Assembly: GCA_036488725.1 (NCBI GenBank) | Contig: DASXHD010000032.1 | Coordinates: forward strand, 58,752-122,751 | Source of the DNA: DASXHD01 sp036488725 | GTDB lineage: Bacteria; Myxococcota_A; Polyangia; Polyangiales; Polyangiaceae | Direction of reading: 5' to 3' | DNA length: 64,000 nucleotides | Shown: positions 8,661-21,400 of the stretch, in pieces | Position numbering within the stretch: position 1 is the first letter of the stretch | Layout: each line of letters begins with the position of its first letter | Notes under the pieces: model-generated | Told to the model about the DNA's origin: nothing | Seen by the model: the letters and a program-made list of their open reading frames with translations, nothing else | Database searches by the model: none | Translations under genes and position numbers: made by a program

Positions 8661-9316
8661 GAGCGAGCGCGCTCCTCGTTCTCGGCGCGGTCGCGTGCCA
8701 CGCAGGATCCGCGGAGGAGCCCGCGGATCCGCCGCTCGGTGCGACGTTCGTCGATCACTTCGACCGCGCCGACGTCGGGTCGGATTATCGCAACACCGGC
8801 GCGCCGTATCGCATCGAGGACGGAAAGCTCGTCGTCGATCACGCGCACAATCACCCGCTCTGGTTGAAGCGGCGGCTGCCGCGCGACGTGAAGGTCGAGG
8901 TCGACGTGATGTCGCGGTCGCCGCGCGGCGACATCAAGGTCGAAGTGTTCGGCGACGGGTTTCGTCACGAGTCCGAAGAAGACGTCCGAAAAGACGCGAT
9001 CTACGAGGCGAGCGGGTACGTCTTCATTTTCGGCGGGTGGAGCAACTCGCGATCGGTGCTCGTGCGAAAGAAAGAGCACGCGTGGCAGTTCGATTCGGCG
9101 GTGCCGCTCCGGACGTCGCCGCGCGTCGAGGCGAACCGCACGTACCACTGGGAGATCACTCGGCGCGATCGGCACATCGACTGGAAGATCGACGGGCAGC
9201 CGTTTCTTTCGTGGGACGATCCGCATCCGCTGGAGGGCGCTGGGCAGGACCACTTCGCGTTCGATGGATGGGAGACCGAGCTCGTGTTCGACAACCTCGT
9301 CATCACTGCGCTGTGA
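8657..9316 (+). CDS. Secreted/lipoprotein concanavalin-like domain protein
   Basis: 219 residues from a GTG that overlaps the upstream stop (GTGA). A signal peptide ends at a possible lipobox G-A-V-A-C. The mature part begins F-V-D-H-F-D-R and consists of beta strands with W/F-rich positions (WHLKRR-like, FIFGGWSNS, WEITRRD, DWKIDGQPF). This is the pattern of a concanavalin A-like jelly-roll such as DUF1080-type or glycan-binding domains. Probably binds carbohydrate at the cell surface; no catalytic pair is evident. Coupled to the ether-lipid gene by TGATG. Confidence 0.62.
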   Translation: MRASALLVLGAVACHAGSAEEPADPPLGATFVDHFDRADVGSDYRNTGAPYRIEDGKLVVDHAHNHPLWLKRRLPRDVKVEVDVMSRSPRGDIKVEVFGDGFRHESEEDVRKDAIYEASGYVFIFGGWSNSRSVLVRKKEHAWQFDSAVPLRTSPRVEANRTYHWEITRRDRHIDWKIDGQPFLSWDDPHPLEGAGQDHFAFDGWETELVFDNLVITAL

Positions 9317-10881
9317 TGCGCACGCGGAGCTTTTGGCACTGGGGGTTCGAGGAAGATTTTCCCGATGAAGCGGCGCGCGCGGCGCTCGCGGGGCAAGCGG
9401 CGTTCATGATCCCTTCGCTCGGGGCGCCGCGGCCCGAGCCGCTGCCGACGCTTGCGTCGGTGAAGTTGCAGAATGCACGCATCGCGATCCCGCCGGCGCT
9501 CGCGGCGCGCGCGACGTCTGCCGTACACGATCGCGTGATGCACGCGGGCGGGAAGGGTTATCGCGACATCGTGCGCGCGTTTCGGGGCGAGTTTCCGTGC
9601 GCGCCGGACGTCGTCGTGTACGCCGAGTCGGAGGAAGATCTCGCGGCGGCGTTCGAGCTCTGCGCGCGCGAGGGCGCGGCGCTCGTGCCGTTCGGCGGAG
9701 GAACCAGCGTGACGGCCGGCGTGACGTACGACGGCGAAAAGCCGGTCGTGTGCGTCGATCTCGGGCGCATGCGGCGCGTCGTGGAGGTCGACTCGACGTC
9801 ACGCCTCGCGCGCATTCAAGGCGGCGCGAGCGGGCCGGAGCTCGAGTCCGGACTTGCAGAATACAACCTTTCGCTTCGCTTCTATCCGCAGAGCTTCGAG
9901 CTCTCGACGCTCGGCGGGTGGATCGCGACGCGCGCGGGCGGGCATTTCGCGACGGGCTGGACGCACATCGACGACATGGTCGCGTCGGTGCGGATGATCG
10001 CGCCGGCCGGCGCGTTCGAGACGAAGACGTTTCCCGCGTCGGGCGCGGGTCCGGATCCGAATCGGCTCGTCCTCGGCTCGGAGGGCGCGCTCGGCATCGT
10101 GACCGAAGCAACGGTGCGCGCGTTTCCGCGGCCGACGCATCGCGCGCAGGCGAGCGTGTTCTTTCGCGAGATCGACGCGGCCGTCGAAGCGGCGCGCGGA
10201 GTCGCGCAGTCGGGGCTCTTGCCGTCGAACTGTCGCGTGCTCGATCGAAACGAGGCGATGCTCTCGGGTGTGAGCGTCCAAGAATGTGCGCTCCTCCTCG
10301 CGTTCGAGTCGGCCGATCACGAGCTCGTCGAATGGATGGAGCGCGCGCTCAAAATCGCGGTGCGCGCGGGCGGTCGCGCCGAGCCGCCGCGTTATCGTCG
10401 CGGAAAAATGCGTGGCGCCGCGAGCGGCGCGGAGGCGTGGCGGGCTTCGTTTTTGCGCGCGCCTTACATGCAGAGTGCACTCATTCCGTACGGCGTCATG
10501 GTCGACACCTTCGAGACCGCGTGCACGTGGTCGCGGTTTTCCGATCTCGATCGCGCGGTGCGCGCGGCGCTCGAGGGCGCGATGGTCGCGATGCGCTTTT
10601 CGCACGTCTACCCGGACGGGCCGGCGCCTTATTACACGTTCGGCGTGGTCGCCGAGCGCGGGCGCGAGCTCGATCAGCACGAGCGCATCAAGCGTTCGGT
10701 CAGCGACGCGATCGCACGCGCGGGCGGCACCATCACGCATCATCATGCCGTCGGGCGGCTTCACCGACCTTGGTACGACCGCGAGCGACCCGCGCCGTTC
10801 GGAGACGTGCTCCGCGCGGCGAAGCACGTGCTCGATCCTCACGCGATCATGAATCCGGGCGTGCTAGTCCCTCTCTCATGA
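9316..10881 (+). CDS. agpS: Alkyldihydroxyacetonephosphate synthase-like flavoenzyme
   Basis: 521 residues. The N-terminal SFWHWG motif (5-10) is typical of AGPS. An FAD-binding PCMH domain includes PFGGGTSVTAG (125-135), and the C-terminus has HHHAVGR (475-481), matching the active-site histidine segment of AGPS, then a D-P-x-x-I-M-N-P-G tail. AGPS swaps the acyl chain of acyl-DHAP for a fatty alcohol, giving the ether bond of ether lipids. It overlaps the next gene, a geranylgeranyl reductase-like flavoprotein, by ATGA. An ether lipid role is therefore likely, as for M. xanthus developmental lipids. Confidence 0.85.
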   Translation: MRTRSFWHWGFEEDFPDEAARAALAGQAAFMIPSLGAPRPEPLPTLASVKLQNARIAIPPALAARATSAVHDRVMHAGGKGYRDIVRAFRGEFPCAPDVVVYAESEEDLAAAFELCAREGAALVPFGGGTSVTAGVTYDGEKPVVCVDLGRMRRVVEVDSTSRLARIQGGASGPELESGLAEYNLSLRFYPQSFELSTLGGWIATRAGGHFATGWTHIDDMVASVRMIAPAGAFETKTFPASGAGPDPNRLVLGSEGALGIVTEATVRAFPRPTHRAQASVFFREIDAAVEAARGVAQSGLLPSNCRVLDRNEAMLSGVSVQECALLLAFESADHELVEWMERALKIAVRAGGRAEPPRYRRGKMRGAASGAEAWRASFLRAPYMQSALIPYGVMVDTFETACTWSRFSDLDRAVRAALEGAMVAMRFSHVYPDGPAPYYTFGVVAERGRELDQHERIKRSVSDAIARAGGTITHHHAVGRLHRPWYDRERPAPFGDVLRAAKHVLDPHAIMNPGVLVPLS

Positions 10882-12047
10882 GGTCGGACGTGATCGTCGT
10901 CGGAGGAGGGCCGGCCGGGCTCACCGCGGCGGTGTCCATCCTCGACGCCGATCCTTCGCTCGCGGGGCGCGTGCGCGTGCTCGAGAAAGCGCGCTACCCG
11001 CGCGAGAAATATTGTGCGGGCGCGATCGGCGGGCGCGGCGAAAAAATTCTCGCGAGGCTCGGCATTCTTCCGAAAGTGCCGGGCGTTCCGATCGAGGGGA
11101 TGGCGCTGCGCGTGTCGGAAGGCGAGCGCACCGTGCGCGTCGGCGAAATCGGTCACGTCGTTCGGCGCATCGAATTCGACGAGGGCATCGCGCGTCTCGC
11201 GAAGGACCGCGGCGTCGAGATCGTCGAAGACGCGAAGGTCGAACACGTCGAGGCCGATCGCGAAGGCGCGATCGTGAGCTCGTCGGCCGGCACGTTCGAG
11301 GCGCGCGTGGTCGTCGGCTGCGACGGCGTCGGGAGCGTCGTGCGCAAAGCGATCGGCCTCGGGCCCGGGACGCTGCGTGCGCAAGTGCTCGAGCTCGACA
11401 CCGAGAGCGTGCCCGGCGATCGCGAGCGCGGCGTGATTTTTTTCGACGCGACCGATCGCGAGCTGCCCGGCTACACGTGGGATTTTCCGACGGTCGTCGG
11501 CGGTCGCGCGCTCGTCTGCCGCGGCATTTACCATTTGAAGCTGGGCGACGAGCAGGTGGACCTCGGAAAAAAGCTCGGCGAACGTCTCGCGACGATGGGG
11601 CTCGACATCACGAGCTACAAGAACAAACGCTTCGCCGAGCGCGGCGTCGACGTCGCCGAGACGTTCGCGAAAGGCCCGCTCATGCTCGCGGGCGAAGCGG
11701 CGGGCATCGACCCGATCACCGGCGAAGGCATCGCGCAGGCCGTCGAGTACGGGTCGATGGTCGGTCCGCATGTCGCGCTCGCGCTGCGCGGCGAGACGAT
11801 CATCGAGAGCTGGACGGGGCGCGTGCGACGCTCGCGTCTCGGGCGGGACCTCCGCATTCGCGAGCGTCTCGTGCGCGAGTTCTATGGGCCGAGGCGCCCG
11901 GAGCTCGAGCGCGTGCTCGTCGCCGACGAGAGCTTCGTCCACGCGGGATGCCGTCACTTCGGCGCGCTGCCGATGGATCCGTGGCCGGTCGCGCGCGCGC
12001 TCGCGCGGCTCGGCGGATATTTTGCTCTCGGCGTTTTGGCGAGCTGA
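10878..12047 (+). CDS. Geranylgeranyl reductase-family FAD protein
   Basis: 389 residues. An N-terminal Rossmann motif VVGGGPAG (7-14), a GCDGVGSVVRK motif near 151-161 and a C-terminal AGEAAGIDPITGEG motif near 273-286 place it in the geranylgeranyl/digeranylgeranyl reductase family. These enzymes saturate isoprenoid chains, for example in archaeal ether lipids or chlorophyll and quinone tails. The 4-bp overlap with the AGPS gene suggests a joint pathway. The substrate cannot be read from sequence; other flavin hydroxylases/epoxidases share these motifs. Confidence 0.78.
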   Translation: MRSDVIVVGGGPAGLTAAVSILDADPSLAGRVRVLEKARYPREKYCAGAIGGRGEKILARLGILPKVPGVPIEGMALRVSEGERTVRVGEIGHVVRRIEFDEGIARLAKDRGVEIVEDAKVEHVEADREGAIVSSSAGTFEARVVVGCDGVGSVVRKAIGLGPGTLRAQVLELDTESVPGDRERGVIFFDATDRELPGYTWDFPTVVGGRALVCRGIYHLKLGDEQVDLGKKLGERLATMGLDITSYKNKRFAERGVDVAETFAKGPLMLAGEAAGIDPITGEGIAQAVEYGSMVGPHVALALRGETIIESWTGRVRRSRLGRDLRIRERLVREFYGPRRPELERVLVADESFVHAGCRHFGALPMDPWPVARALARLGGYFALGVLAS

Positions 12048-12049
12048 GA

Positions 12050-12724
12050 TCAGCGACGCACGAAGAGCCACGCGCCGCCGTCGGTCGCGCTCGCGTCGTT
12101 GCCCCACGTTCCGCGCATCACGCGCGGCGACTCGATCGTGAGCTCCGCTTTGCCGTGCGTGCTGCCCTCGGTCCAGGCGCACGCGAGCTTGTCGCCGGTC
12201 GGTTTGCATTGCATCGTCCCGTCGCGATAGTCGATCGCGAGATCCGCCGAGCCGCTCGCGGTGCGAATCGTCGCCGCGCCGAAGTTCGTGTCCCAGAGGC
12301 CGCCGAACGGCGAGTCGTCTGAGCGCACGACGGGAACGAGCGTCCAAGCGCCGTGGTCGTCGGCGCTCGCGCCCACGCCCCACGTGCCTTCGAGCTTGCC
12401 GTCGGCTTTGCGCTGAAGGACGGCGAGACCCTCGGTCGTGTTTTCGTACCAATGGCAGTCGAAGTGATCGCCGGCGATGCCGCACGTCACGACGCCGCTC
12501 GCGCCGAAGCTTCCGGCGGCGGTCGCGCCTTCGCGCGTGAGATGAACCTGGCCGCGTCCGGACGTGAAGTCGGCGACGTCGAGCGTCGACTTCGCGTGCG
12601 CGAGCGGCGGAGCCGACGTTTCGAGCGGCGGAGGCGAGGGGAGCGCGACCGGCAGCGACATGGTCGCGTGCGGCGACTCGCTCGCGCATCCACACGCCAC
12701 GAGCATGAGCACCGCGCGCCTCAC
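12050..12724 (-). CDS. Lipoprotein with repeated beta motif
   Basis: 224 residues from a GTG start that overlaps the kinase stop (GTGA). A short signal peptide ends at lipobox L-V-A-C11. After a Pro/Ser/Ala-rich linker, an approximately 50-residue beta motif recurs, built on G-x-W-G or G-x-W, a short gap, then G-A-W-x-(L/F)-V. Its copies end near residues 120, 160 and 220. Likely an outer-membrane or periplasmic binding protein. Cotranscribed with the upstream Ser/Thr kinase. Confidence 0.65.
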   Translation of the reverse strand: MRRAVLMLVACGCASESPHATMSLPVALPSPPPLETSAPPLAHAKSTLDVADFTSGRGQVHLTREGATAAGSFGASGVVTCGIAGDHFDCHWYENTTEGLAVLQRKADGKLEGTWGVGASADDHGAWTLVPVVRSDDSPFGGLWDTNFGAATIRTASGSADLAIDYRDGTMQCKPTGDKLACAWTEGSTHGKAELTIESPRVMRGTWGNDASATDGGAWLFVRR

Positions 12725-14412
12725 GACAAGTCACCTTCGCGCGGCCGTGTCCACGGGCTCTCGGCGAGCAGCTTTCGCGCGCGGTGTCGGGTCGCGTCGT
12801 CGAGCGCGCCGCGGCTCGCGCGCCCGAACGCGTCGGCGAGATCTTCGGCGCGCTGGAATCGTTCGTCGACCTTCTTTGCGAGCCCGATCGCGAGGACGAG
12901 CTCGACGTCTTCCGGCACGCGCGCGAACGCGCTCGGCGCGGCGGGCGTGTCGTGCACGACTTGATAGAGCACGGTCGCGACGTCGGGCCCCGCGAAGAGC
13001 GGCTTGCCCGTGATGGCGCGGTACGCAACGGCGGCGAGAGAGTAGACGTCGGCGCGATGATCGACGTTTTGCAATCGCGCTTGCTCCGGCGCCATGTACG
13101 CCGGCGTTCCCACGAGCGCGCCCTGCGTCAGCGTGTGGCCCGACGCTTCGAGCCGCGAGACGCCGAAGTCGAGCACTTTCCAAGCGCGCTTGCCGTCGCC
13201 TTTTCGTTCTTCGAGCACGAGGTTCTGCGGCTTGAGGTCGCGGTGCACGATGCCTGCTTCGCGTATCGCCGCGAGCGCGCGCGCGCCGTGCTCGACGAGC
13301 TCGACCGTCTCGGCGAGCTTGAGCCGCTGCTTCTGGCGGAGATGCCACGCGAGATCTTTTCCGACGAGGAGCTCCATCGCCACGTACGGCACGCCGCCCG
13401 GTCCCGCGCCGGTGCCGATGACACGCGCGACGTGGGGCGAGACGACTTTCTGCGCGAGCTCGGCCTCACGCTCGAAACGCTTTACATGTGAAGGATCGCC
13501 CAAGATGATCGGGTGGAGCAATTTGATCGCGGCGAGCGCGTCTCCTTTCGACGCGCGGTAGACCTCGCCCATTCCGCCGCGGCCGAGCAGCTCGCCGAGC
13601 GTCCAGCCGTCGACGACGTGATCGGTGTAGCGGCCTTCGCCCGGTCGGAGCGCGCGATCGAGCTCGATGCGCGCCTCGGCGAGGAGCGCCTCTTTTTGAA
13701 AAATCTGGCGGTTCGCTTTTTCGACGCGGTCGATCGCGGCTTCGGTCGCACGGCGCGAAGAGCGCGCGAGGAGGTACGTCGACGTGAAGACGACCTGCAC
13801 CATGATGACGAAGAACCACTTCCAGGGCGTCGCGAGAGAGCCGATGGGCATCGGCCCGAGATCCGGGAGGACCCCGAGGACGACGCCGATCGAGAGGAGC
13901 GCGTAGACGATCGTGCCGGTCCAAAAAGTGACGCGCGCGCCGAAACGGCTCTCGCTGAGGCCGAAAAAATAAACGCCGAGCGGGAGGACCATGACCGCCG
14001 CGGTGAAGAGGCCGAAGTAAAAGAGAACGAGCTCACCGACGACGCCGAGGAGCGCGCCCATGAACGCGATCGTGCGCGGCGTGTAGCCCGCCTCGTCGCG
14101 TAGCCGCCGGAGCACGAAGAGGCTCGAGACCACCGACAGCGCGCAGAGCGCCATCGCGAGGGCGCGCAGCCAGCGGGGGCCCGGAACGATCGGCATGAAC
14201 GCGCCGGCCGCCGACGCCATCAGCGCGACGAGCCGATAGAACACGCGCGCGCGTTCGACCTCCTCGGTGCGCATGACGACCGAGGCCGCGACGGTCGCGA
14301 GCGATCGCGTGCTAGTCGGCGGCGTCGGATGCGACGTGCTCGGCACCGCACGCGCGGCGCTCTGCTCGATGAGCGTCTCGGCTTCTTCTTTGGGCACCGC
14401 TTGGTCGCTCAT
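12721..14412 (-). CDS. Membrane Ser/Thr protein kinase, N-terminal sensor
   Basis: 563 residues. A Pro/Ser-rich head is followed by about six membrane helices (58-75, 82-101, 114-132, 135-151, 162-182, 197-216), a helical linker (219-258) and a C-terminal Hanks-type kinase domain. The kinase is complete: GRGGMGEVY (277-285), catalytic K297, HRDLKPQN (390-397), DFG (415-417) and an APEQAR segment. The membrane-first layout is the reverse of PknB-type kinases, which end in a single helix and sensor domain. The gene overlaps a lipoprotein gene. The ATG at 14412 excludes an upstream open stretch that lies antisense to the lipid kinase. Confidence 0.9.
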   Translation of the reverse strand: MSDQAVPKEEAETLIEQSAARAVPSTSHPTPPTSTRSLATVAASVVMRTEEVERARVFYRLVALMASAAGAFMPIVPGPRWLRALAMALCALSVVSSLFVLRRLRDEAGYTPRTIAFMGALLGVVGELVLFYFGLFTAAVMVLPLGVYFFGLSESRFGARVTFWTGTIVYALLSIGVVLGVLPDLGPMPIGSLATPWKWFFVIMVQVVFTSTYLLARSSRRATEAAIDRVEKANRQIFQKEALLAEARIELDRALRPGEGRYTDHVVDGWTLGELLGRGGMGEVYRASKGDALAAIKLLHPIILGDPSHVKRFEREAELAQKVVSPHVARVIGTGAGPGGVPYVAMELLVGKDLAWHLRQKQRLKLAETVELVEHGARALAAIREAGIVHRDLKPQNLVLEERKGDGKRAWKVLDFGVSRLEASGHTLTQGALVGTPAYMAPEQARLQNVDHRADVYSLAAVAYRAITGKPLFAGPDVATVLYQVVHDTPAAPSAFARVPEDVELVLAIGLAKKVDERFQRAEDLADAFGRASRGALDDATRHRARKLLAESPWTRPREGDLS

Positions 14413-14448
14413 CGGCGGCTCGCACGCGATCAGCTTATCATTTGTGCG

Positions 14449-15432
14449 ATGAGCGCCACCCACCTCCTGGTCGCCAATCCGACGGCGCAGAGCGGCAAGA
14501 ACCAAGCGCGCATCGCGCGCGTTCGCGCGTTGCTCGAAGCCGCGGGCGTGCGATCGGAGCTTCTGCCGACCGAGCCCGCGGGGCGCACGACGGCCGCGGT
14601 CGCGCGCACGCTCGAGGCAGGCGAGTTTTCGTGCGTCATCGCGATGGGCGGCGACGGAACGTTCCGCGAGGTCGCCGCCGGCGTGCTCTCGTCGGCGAAA
14701 AAAGAATCGGTCGCGCTCGGGATGATTCCGACCGGCACGGCGAACGATCAAGGCCGAAGCTTCGGTCTCTCCGCCGGCGAGGAAGCGCTCGAGCGCAACG
14801 TGAGCGTCGTCGTCGCTGGCCGCGAAACGCGTCTCGACGCCGGCAAGGTGAGCCGCGAGTTTTTCTTCGACTCGATCGGTTGGGGAATTTCGGCGCGTGT
14901 GCTTCGCGAGCGCAACCTCGAGCGCGAAGCGGTCGCTCGCGTGCCGGTGCTGCGCGACGTCTATCGCGATCACCTCGTCTACGCGAGCGCGCTCCTCCGC
15001 GTCTTTCTCGATTCGTACGTCGTTTCCGACAAATTCGACGCGGAGGTCACCGCCGACGGGCGCACGTTCGAGCTCGAAGGGCTCACCGATTTGATCGTGA
15101 AGGCGACGCGCGTCTACGGCGGCGCGTGGGTCTTCGATCGGCACGCCGCGCACGACGACGGAAAATTCGAGATCGTCCCGTTTCGCGGCAAGCGCGACTG
15201 GACGAGCAAAGCCATCGTCGACCTCGACGGCAACCCGATCACCGAGGAGATGCTGAACACCATCGGCGTCGAGCACTCGAAGCCCATTTCGGCGTCGCGC
15301 ATCGAGCTTCGATTTCGCCTGCGCGCGGGCGGCGCGCCGTTCGCCGCGCAAATGGACGGCGAAGAGCTCGAAGCGACCGAGCACGCGCGCATCGAGGTCG
15401 TTCCGCGCGCGCTCCGCTTGATCATTCCGTGA
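14449..15432 (+). CDS. Diacylglycerol/sphingosine kinase-family lipid kinase
   Basis: 327 residues. NPTAQSGKN (10-18) and GGDGTFREV (67-75) are the nucleotide-binding motifs of the DAGK catalytic domain (YegS/DgkB/LCB5 family). The C-terminal beta-sandwich completes the usual length. It phosphorylates a lipid hydroxyl, recycling diacylglycerol or similar lipids at the inner membrane. Divergent from the Ser/Thr kinase gene with 36 bp between starts. The 3' end overlaps the convergent lipoprotein gene by 11 bp. Substrate uncertain. Confidence 0.87.
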   Translation: MSATHLLVANPTAQSGKNQARIARVRALLEAAGVRSELLPTEPAGRTTAAVARTLEAGEFSCVIAMGGDGTFREVAAGVLSSAKKESVALGMIPTGTANDQGRSFGLSAGEEALERNVSVVVAGRETRLDAGKVSREFFFDSIGWGISARVLRERNLEREAVARVPVLRDVYRDHLVYASALLRVFLDSYVVSDKFDAEVTADGRTFELEGLTDLIVKATRVYGGAWVFDRHAAHDDGKFEIVPFRGKRDWTSKAIVDLDGNPITEEMLNTIGVEHSKPISASRIELRFRLRAGGAPFAAQMDGEELEATEHARIEVVPRALRLIIP

Positions 15433-16336
15433 CGTCGAACGGGAAGCTTCCCGCGCCGTCGTCTGTGCTCTTCACGAAAAAATCGTGGATGAAGGTCGCG
15501 GCAGTTCCGATTTGGCCGACCGGATTGGTCGTCGGAATTTGCGCGTAGACGAATCCGGTGCCCGACGTCGCGTAGCCGATGAATCGGAAGCTCGACGGAA
15601 TCGAGGTCGCGCCGAGCGCGGTCCACGGGATCACTTCTTCGCGCGTGTTTTGTCCGTCGTCGCAGAAAGTGATCGCGCCGACGGTCTGCGCGCTCCACGC
15701 GCCCGCATCGGCGTCGGCGGTGCGCGCTTCGTTGTAACCGTGCTTGGCGTAGACGACGCCGTCGGCGAGGAACGTGAGGGTGCCGTTCGTGCCGTCGTAG
15801 GTCTGGCCGTTTTGAATCCCGTTGCCGCTGAAGCCGACGTAGATGACGGTCGCTTCGCCGACGTCCGCCGCGGTGAGCGCGACGTAGAGGTTGGTCGCGT
15901 CCCAAGTCATCGACCAAGTCGAGCCGCCGCTCGAAGTTTGATTCGACGCGCCGCCATACTCGCCCGACGAGACGACGCCGTCGCATGTCGGGGCGTGCCA
16001 GGAGGAGCCGGCATCGGCCGACGAATCCGTCGCCGCGTCCGCGTCGGTCGCTGCGTCCGTCGCCGAATCGGTCTCCGAATCGGCGTCCGCGTCGGTCGCT
16101 GCGTCTGTCGCCGAATCGGTCGCCGCCTCCGCGGGTGCGTCCGGCGCGACGTCGAGCTTCGTGTCGAGGCTGGTGTCCGTCGCGACGTCGAGCGTGACGT
16201 CGTTCTTCGCGTCCTTCACGGTCACGTCTTTGCCGCCGTCGGTGCCGCCGTCGCCGAGCGTGTCGTCGCCAGTGCACGCGACGAATGCGGCGAGCGGAGC
16301 CAGCGCCGCAAAAAGAATCAAAAGCCGTTTCGACAT
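15422..16336 (-). CDS. Surface lipoprotein, Asp/Ala/Thr linker plus CBM9-like domain
   Basis: 304 residues. A signal peptide ends at F-V-A-C21. Residues about 24-115 are an extremely acidic low-complexity linker dominated by Asp, Ala, Thr and Ser, the kind that projects myxobacterial surface proteins away from the outer membrane. The C-terminal 190 residues begin C-D-G-x-V and contain W-D-A-T-N-L-Y-V-A, the hallmark opening of family 9 carbohydrate-binding/DOMON-like domains. Probably a surface polysaccharide or haem/sugar binder. The start at ATG 16336 gives a proper signal peptide; an upstream GTG would add 22 residues. Confidence 0.75.
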   Translation of the reverse strand: MSKRLLILFAALAPLAAFVACTGDDTLGDGGTDGGKDVTVKDAKNDVTLDVATDTSLDTKLDVAPDAPAEAATDSATDAATDADADSETDSATDAATDADAATDSSADAGSSWHAPTCDGVVSSGEYGGASNQTSSGGSTWSMTWDATNLYVALTAADVGEATVIYVGFSGNGIQNGQTYDGTNGTLTFLADGVVYAKHGYNEARTADADAGAWSAQTVGAITFCDDGQNTREEVIPWTALGATSIPSSFRFIGYATSGTGFVYAQIPTTNPVGQIGTAATFIHDFFVKSTDDGAGSFPFDVTE

Positions 16337-16416
16337 GTCGCGCGTTTTAACGCGATCTCGCGGAGCGCGCCGTCGTTTTGTTGGCCCTCGCGACCCGCGC
16401 ACGATACCTGCGACAA

Positions 16417-17022
16417 ATGGCCACTGTGCTCGTGTTCGCTCCGCTTCTCGCTGCGCAGGTGTTCGCGATGGGTCACGTGCGCGAGGTGCGCGCGCACGGC
16501 GTCACCGTTCGCGCCGTCGCTCACGATCATCGAAACGGCAGCGACGCCGAGATCGAAATTCGACGCGGGGGCCCGTCGCAAGTGATCGAGCTCCGCGGGC
16601 GCGAAATCGGCGCGGCGATGCTGCTCCAGTCGATCGAAATCGTCGACGCGAACTTCGACGGACATCCGGACGTGCTCGTCATGCGCGAATTCGGTGCGAA
16701 GTGGTCCTCGTCCGACGTCTTTCTCTTCGACCCGCGCACGCAGCGATTCAGCGCGACGTCGCCGCTCGCCCACGCGATCGGTGCTCTCGCCAACACGACG
16801 TTCGACGCGCGCCGCCGCACGATCACGACGCACGACATCGGCCCGTCGGATCCGTCGCGCGTCACCTACGCCGTCGAAGGACAAAGCCTTCGCGAGACGT
16901 CGTCGTGTCGATTCGTGAACCCGCTCGACCTCCGCGTGGGCACGCTCGTCCGCAAGACCGGCGAGCGCACGCGCGTCACGCACGTTCGGCTCGGCGCGAG
17001 CGACGTCAATCCTTGCGATTGA
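16417..17022 (+). CDS. Secreted VCBS/FG-GAP-like protein
   Basis: 201 residues from ATG 16417 with a clear signal peptide (1-17, ending V-F-A). The mature part is beta-rich. It holds a D-A-N-F-D-G-H-P-D-L/V pattern, as in calcium-binding FG-GAP/VCBS repeats and XAC2610-type periplasmic proteins. Cysteines near the C-terminus may form a disulfide. No catalytic motif. The 3' end overlaps the convergent AlkD gene by 17 bp. Confidence 0.6.
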   Translation: MATVLVFAPLLAAQVFAMGHVREVRAHGVTVRAVAHDHRNGSDAEIEIRRGGPSQVIELRGREIGAAMLLQSIEIVDANFDGHPDVLVMREFGAKWSSSDVFLFDPRTQRFSATSPLAHAIGALANTTFDARRRTITTHDIGPSDPSRVTYAVEGQSLRETSSCRFVNPLDLRVGTLVRKTGERTRVTHVRLGASDVNPCD

Positions 17023-17672
17023 CCCACTTCAGCGCTTCGCGCTTCGACAAACCCGAGAGGCGCGCCTCGTTTTTCTTCACGTACCGCGCGACCTCTTGCG
17101 GATCGACGTAGGCGTACTCGCGGAGCGCCCAGCCGATCGCCTTGCGCAAGAAAAATTCTTTCGAGTCGATCGACGGCGCGATGCACGCGTAGAGAAAATC
17201 GAGATCGGTCGCTTCGCGCGAGCGGCACTGCGCGAGGATCGCCGTGCGCGCCTTCCACATGTTCGCGCCTTTCGCCCAGCGGAGAAGCAGCGGTCGCATC
17301 CCATTGGGATGCGCGCGCAAAATCGGACCGACTCGATTCGTCGCGATGACGTCGACGTAATCCCACCACGCGCCGCTCACGACGAGGTGCTCGTAGAGTC
17401 GCATCGCGCGCGGCGTTTGGAACGCGCGAGCGGCGCGCACACCCGTCAGCGCGAGCGCGCAGTACCGCTCTTCGCGAAATCGCGCGCCGTCCCAAATCGC
17501 GCGCACGTCCCGCTCCCAGCCGGCGGGCGAAGCGTATTCCAAGGAAGAAAAGCTATCTTTGCAAACTGCACGTACTTGCGGCGCCGGGACGCCGTGAAAC
17601 GGCATCGCCGACTTCATGTAAGCCTGCATCGCCGGCGCGCGGCTCGAATCGGCCGCCGCGCGCAGCTTCGCC

Positions 17673-17695
<23 letters not shown>
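17006..17695 (-). CDS. AlkD-like DNA alkylation repair protein
   Basis: 229 residues composed of HEAT-like helices, the length and pattern of AlkD DNA glycosylases. Characteristic segments include F-H-G-V-P-A-P near 33-39, W-D-Y-V-D near 109-113, W-K-A-R-T-A near 144-149 and F-F-L-R-K-A-I-G-W near 177-185. AlkD excises N3- and N7-alkylated purines without base flipping. The gene starts 23 bp inside the 3' end of smc, implying cotranscription. Confidence 0.87.
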
Positions 17696-21296
<3,601 letters not shown>

Positions 21297-21366
21297 CCCA
21301 CGCTCCGCGCGACGTTCATGAAGTGCCTACCGATGCGCGTGAATAAGGGCGAATAAACGGCCTTTG

Positions 21367-21400
21367 TGATGTGACGTATGGCAAACGTAGCGTCACGTCA
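21367..21400. promoter_or_regulatory. Inverted repeat between smc and the zinc-ribbon gene
   Basis: Arms TGATGTGACG (21367-21376) and CGTCACGTCA (21391-21400) pair at 9 of 10 positions around a 14-bp spacer. A further GTCACATG follows the right arm. It sits in the 218-bp divergent region, 70 bp from the smc start. It could be an operator for either gene; no regulator is suggested. Confidence 0.4.
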
